A model generated the notes under the pieces. It saw nothing but the letters and a program-made list of their open reading frames with translations. It did not search any database and was not told the origin of the DNA. This document shows, in pieces, positions 4,890 to 6,584 of a stretch of 6,584 bases of DNA (within the stretch, counting starts at the first letter, position 1; the number at the start of each line of letters is the position of its first letter). Origin of the DNA: Betaproteobacteria bacterium (GTDB lineage Bacteria; Pseudomonadota; Gammaproteobacteria; Burkholderiales; Eutrophovitaceae); assembly GCA_009886305.1 (NCBI GenBank), contig QXZO01000216.1, positions 1 to 6,584 of the forward strand. The letters are read 5' to 3'. Made by a program: the position numbers and the translations under genes.

Positions 4890-6584
4890 ATGTTTAAATC
4901 CTTGAACAAGATGGCAACAGTAATATCTTTAGTTGCTTTATCGATGTCGGGATTTCATTTATACATTGCGTGGCAAGGCCCTCCTGACGCACTCACACTT
5001 CGGGCGATGCACCTGGCATTCGCGTTGACACTTATTTTCCTAACTAGCGCCAGCACTCTTAAAAAAGAGGGTAAATCAGGATTAAGATTAGACTCAATAC
5101 TGTTAATTACCCTCACCGTCCTTGCTTGTGGCTACCTAGTCCTGCATCAAGACTACATTGTGAGCCGAATGGTGTACGTCGACCCACTCAAGCCTATCGA
5201 TTGGATTCTAGGCATTACTACGGTACTTTTAGTACTCGAAGGTACACGACGCGCAGTAGGCTGGGCACTTCCAATAACCGCTATTGGGTTTCTCATTTAC
5301 GCGTTAACCATTGGTGGTGTGGACTTCGAGCGAGTGATCGAACAAATGTACATGGGAACAGAAGGTATTCTTGGAATACCGCTATATGTCTCAGCTACGT
5401 ATGTCATGCTGTTCATTCTTTTTGGGGCGCTAGTTGAAAGAACCGGCACGGGGGCATTATTTATGGATTTTGCTATGGGGCTTGCTGGTCATTCAGCAGG
5501 AGGTCCCGCAAAAGTTTCATGCATCACCAGCGGTATGTTTGGCACCGTCTCTGGTAGCGCCGTAGCAAATGTAATGACAACTGGCGCATTCACAATTCCA
5601 CTGATGAAACGGCTCGGATATAAACCGGCCTTTGCAGGATCTGTAGAAGCTGTAGCGTCAACAGGTGGGCAAATTATGCCTCCGATTATGGGGGCTACAG
5701 CGTTTATCATGGCTGAGTTTTTGGGTATTAGTTACCTCAAGGTAGCCATGTATGCACTATTGCCGGCATTACTGTATTACGTCGCCTTGTTCTTAAGCAT
5801 TCATTTTGAGGCTAAAAAAAATGGAATGCATGGTTTAGATAAATCTGAGCTACCAAAGGTTTCAACCGTCCTCAAAGAACGTGGCCACCTTTTTCTTCCG
5901 TTACTAATCATTGTTGGAACCCTGCTACTCGGCTTCAGCGCACCCTTCGCTGCGCTATGCGGAATTGCAAGCACTATTCCTACCGCGCTTCTGAGAAAAT
6001 CGACACGAAAATACATCAATGTTAATAATATTCTTAAAGCACTTGAAGAAGGCGCAAAAAATACTGTCACGGTAGCGCTTTCCTGCGCTTGTGCGGGCAT
6101 TGTGATCGGCGTAATTTTTATCACTGGATTAGGGTTAGAGTTTACAAATTTAGTACTTTCTGCCGCAGACAATCATCTATTTTTAGCTCTTATTCTCACA
6201 AGTTTCGCAGGTATATTACTGGGCATGGGTATGCCAACTGCACCTGCCTACATCATGCAAACAGCGCTACTTGTTCCCGCACTTGTGAAGCTAGGCGTGA
6301 TAGTAGAAGCGGCACATATGTTTGTCTTTTATTTTGCTATTCTTTCTGCCATCACACCACCTGTTGCACTTGCTGTATATGCAGCGAATGGGATTTCACG
6401 GGCCTCCATTTGGGACTCTAGTATTGCTGCGCTAAGACTGGGTGCTACTGGCTATATTATTCCTTTTATGTTTGTCTTCGGTCCATCGCTTCTTTTAATC
6501 GGAAGCGGTATGGAAGTAGTACAAACTAGCATTACCGCAATTATTGGCGTTATCTGCCTTGCGTCCGGGCTTTCTGGTTACCTA
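4890..6584 (+). CDS. TRAP transporter fused permease (small DctQ-like plus large DctM-like parts), 565 residues, 3' end outside window
   Basis: The frame from ATG 4890 is open to the right edge, giving 565 residues. It is an inner-membrane protein of the TAXI-TRAP class in which the small and large TRAP subunits are joined. These secondary transporters are usually driven by a sodium or proton gradient. Hydrophobic segments by eye are near 10-28, 40-57, 66-86, 105-120, 124-142 (small-subunit-like part), then 162-182 and onward. Large-subunit hallmarks are TSGMFGTVSGSAVANVMTTG (213-232), STGGQIMPPIMGATAFIMAE (257-276), LLGMGMPTAPAYIM (443-456) and FAILSAITPPVALAVYAANG (482-501). The repeated Gly/Ser/Thr-Pro motifs correspond to the ion and substrate sites inside the two inverted repeats. 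Family length is about 630-680 residues as I recall, so around 70-110 residues are missing. It follows the solute-binding protein gene by 33 bp, so the two form one transporter. It shows no internal stop or frameshift. Confidence 0.95.
   Translation, partial: MFKSLNKMATVISLVALSMSGFHLYIAWQGPPDALTLRAMHLAFALTLIFLTSASTLKKEGKSGLRLDSILLITLTVLACGYLVLHQDYIVSRMVYVDPLKPIDWILGITTVLLVLEGTRRAVGWALPITAIGFLIYALTIGGVDFERVIEQMYMGTEGILGIPLYVSATYVMLFILFGALVERTGTGALFMDFAMGLAGHSAGGPAKVSCITSGMFGTVSGSAVANVMTTGAFTIPLMKRLGYKPAFAGSVEAVASTGGQIMPPIMGATAFIMAEFLGISYLKVAMYALLPALLYYVALFLSIHFEAKKNGMHGLDKSELPKVSTVLKERGHLFLPLLIIVGTLLLGFSAPFAALCGIASTIPTALLRKSTRKYINVNNILKALEEGAKNTVTVALSCACAGIVIGVIFITGLGLEFTNLVLSAADNHLFLALILTSFAGILLGMGMPTAPAYIMQTALLVPALVKLGVIVEAAHMFVFYFAILSAITPPVALAVYAANGISRASIWDSSIAALRLGATGYIIPFMFVFGPSLLLIGSGMEVVQTSITAIIGVICLASGLSGYL

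Noticed and set aside
4088..4909. Minus-strand ORFs at 4088-4294 and 4724-4909
   Set aside because: They are antisense to the well-supported TAXI gene. The second extends into the permease start. Neither has a credible RBS or family signature.
5126..5437. 103-codon plus-strand ORF
   Set aside because: It lies within the TRAP permease in another frame. The translation is rich in Arg, Ser, Trp and His with no family pattern, whereas the permease frame is continuous and has clear motifs.
5814..5821. Run of eight A bases in the permease gene, a possible slippage site
   Set aside because: The frame continues normally on both sides (Lys-Lys-Asn), the run is in a hydrophilic loop, and nothing suggests programmed frameshifting. 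A similar run at 4846-4853 is just the Lys-Lys end of the TAXI gene before its stop codons.
5489..6172. Two minus-strand ORFs (5489-5710 and 5801-6172)
   Set aside because: Both are antisense to conserved permease segments and show no recognisable protein features.
6089..6421. 110-codon plus-strand ORF rich in Cys and His
   Set aside because: This is an off-frame reading of the permease. The many Cys codons come from reading transmembrane codons out of frame, not from a metal-binding protein.

Overview
The window looks like ordinary chromosomal DNA of a Gram-negative proteobacterium. It is densely coded with short intergenic gaps and has moderate to low GC by eye. It encodes an exported protein, a lipoprotein signal, a TRAP transporter and a DUF1840 protein. 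The last family is, as far as I recall, mostly from gamma- and betaproteobacteria. I would guess a marine or environmental gammaproteobacterium, but no marker gene here settles this.

Layout: on the minus strand, an acyl-CoA ligase (AMP-binding family) starts at 1002 and runs off the left edge. A 103-bp divergent intergenic region follows. On the plus strand there are then six co-directional genes: an exported SRPBCC/START-like protein (1106-1651), a DUF1840 protein (1727-2026), a classical short-chain dehydrogenase/reductase (2096-2872), a glutathione S-transferase-like protein with an extra C-terminal domain (2926-3837), a TAXI-type TRAP solute-binding protein with a lipobox (3885-4856), and a fused TRAP permease that runs off the right edge (4890 onward). 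The two edge genes are open at the window ends. They were found by translating the sequence directly.

The plus-strand gaps are 75, 69, 53, 47 and 33 bp. None holds a convincing hairpin-plus-T-run terminator, so the six genes could form one operon, although an internal promoter cannot be excluded. No stretch above 300 bp lacks a gene. I see no tRNA or rRNA gene, insertion sequence, CRISPR array, riboswitch or attachment site.

A plausible joint role, by inference only, is uptake and breakdown of a small organic acid. The TAXI-TRAP system would import it, the divergent ligase would make the CoA thioester, the SDR would oxidise or reduce a hydroxyl or keto group, and the GST-like protein would do a glutathione-dependent step or bind an intermediate. 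The substrate cannot be read from the sequence. I do not see a clearly new system. The most notable points are the lipoprotein form of the solute-binding protein, the extra domain on the GST, and the unusual gene combination.
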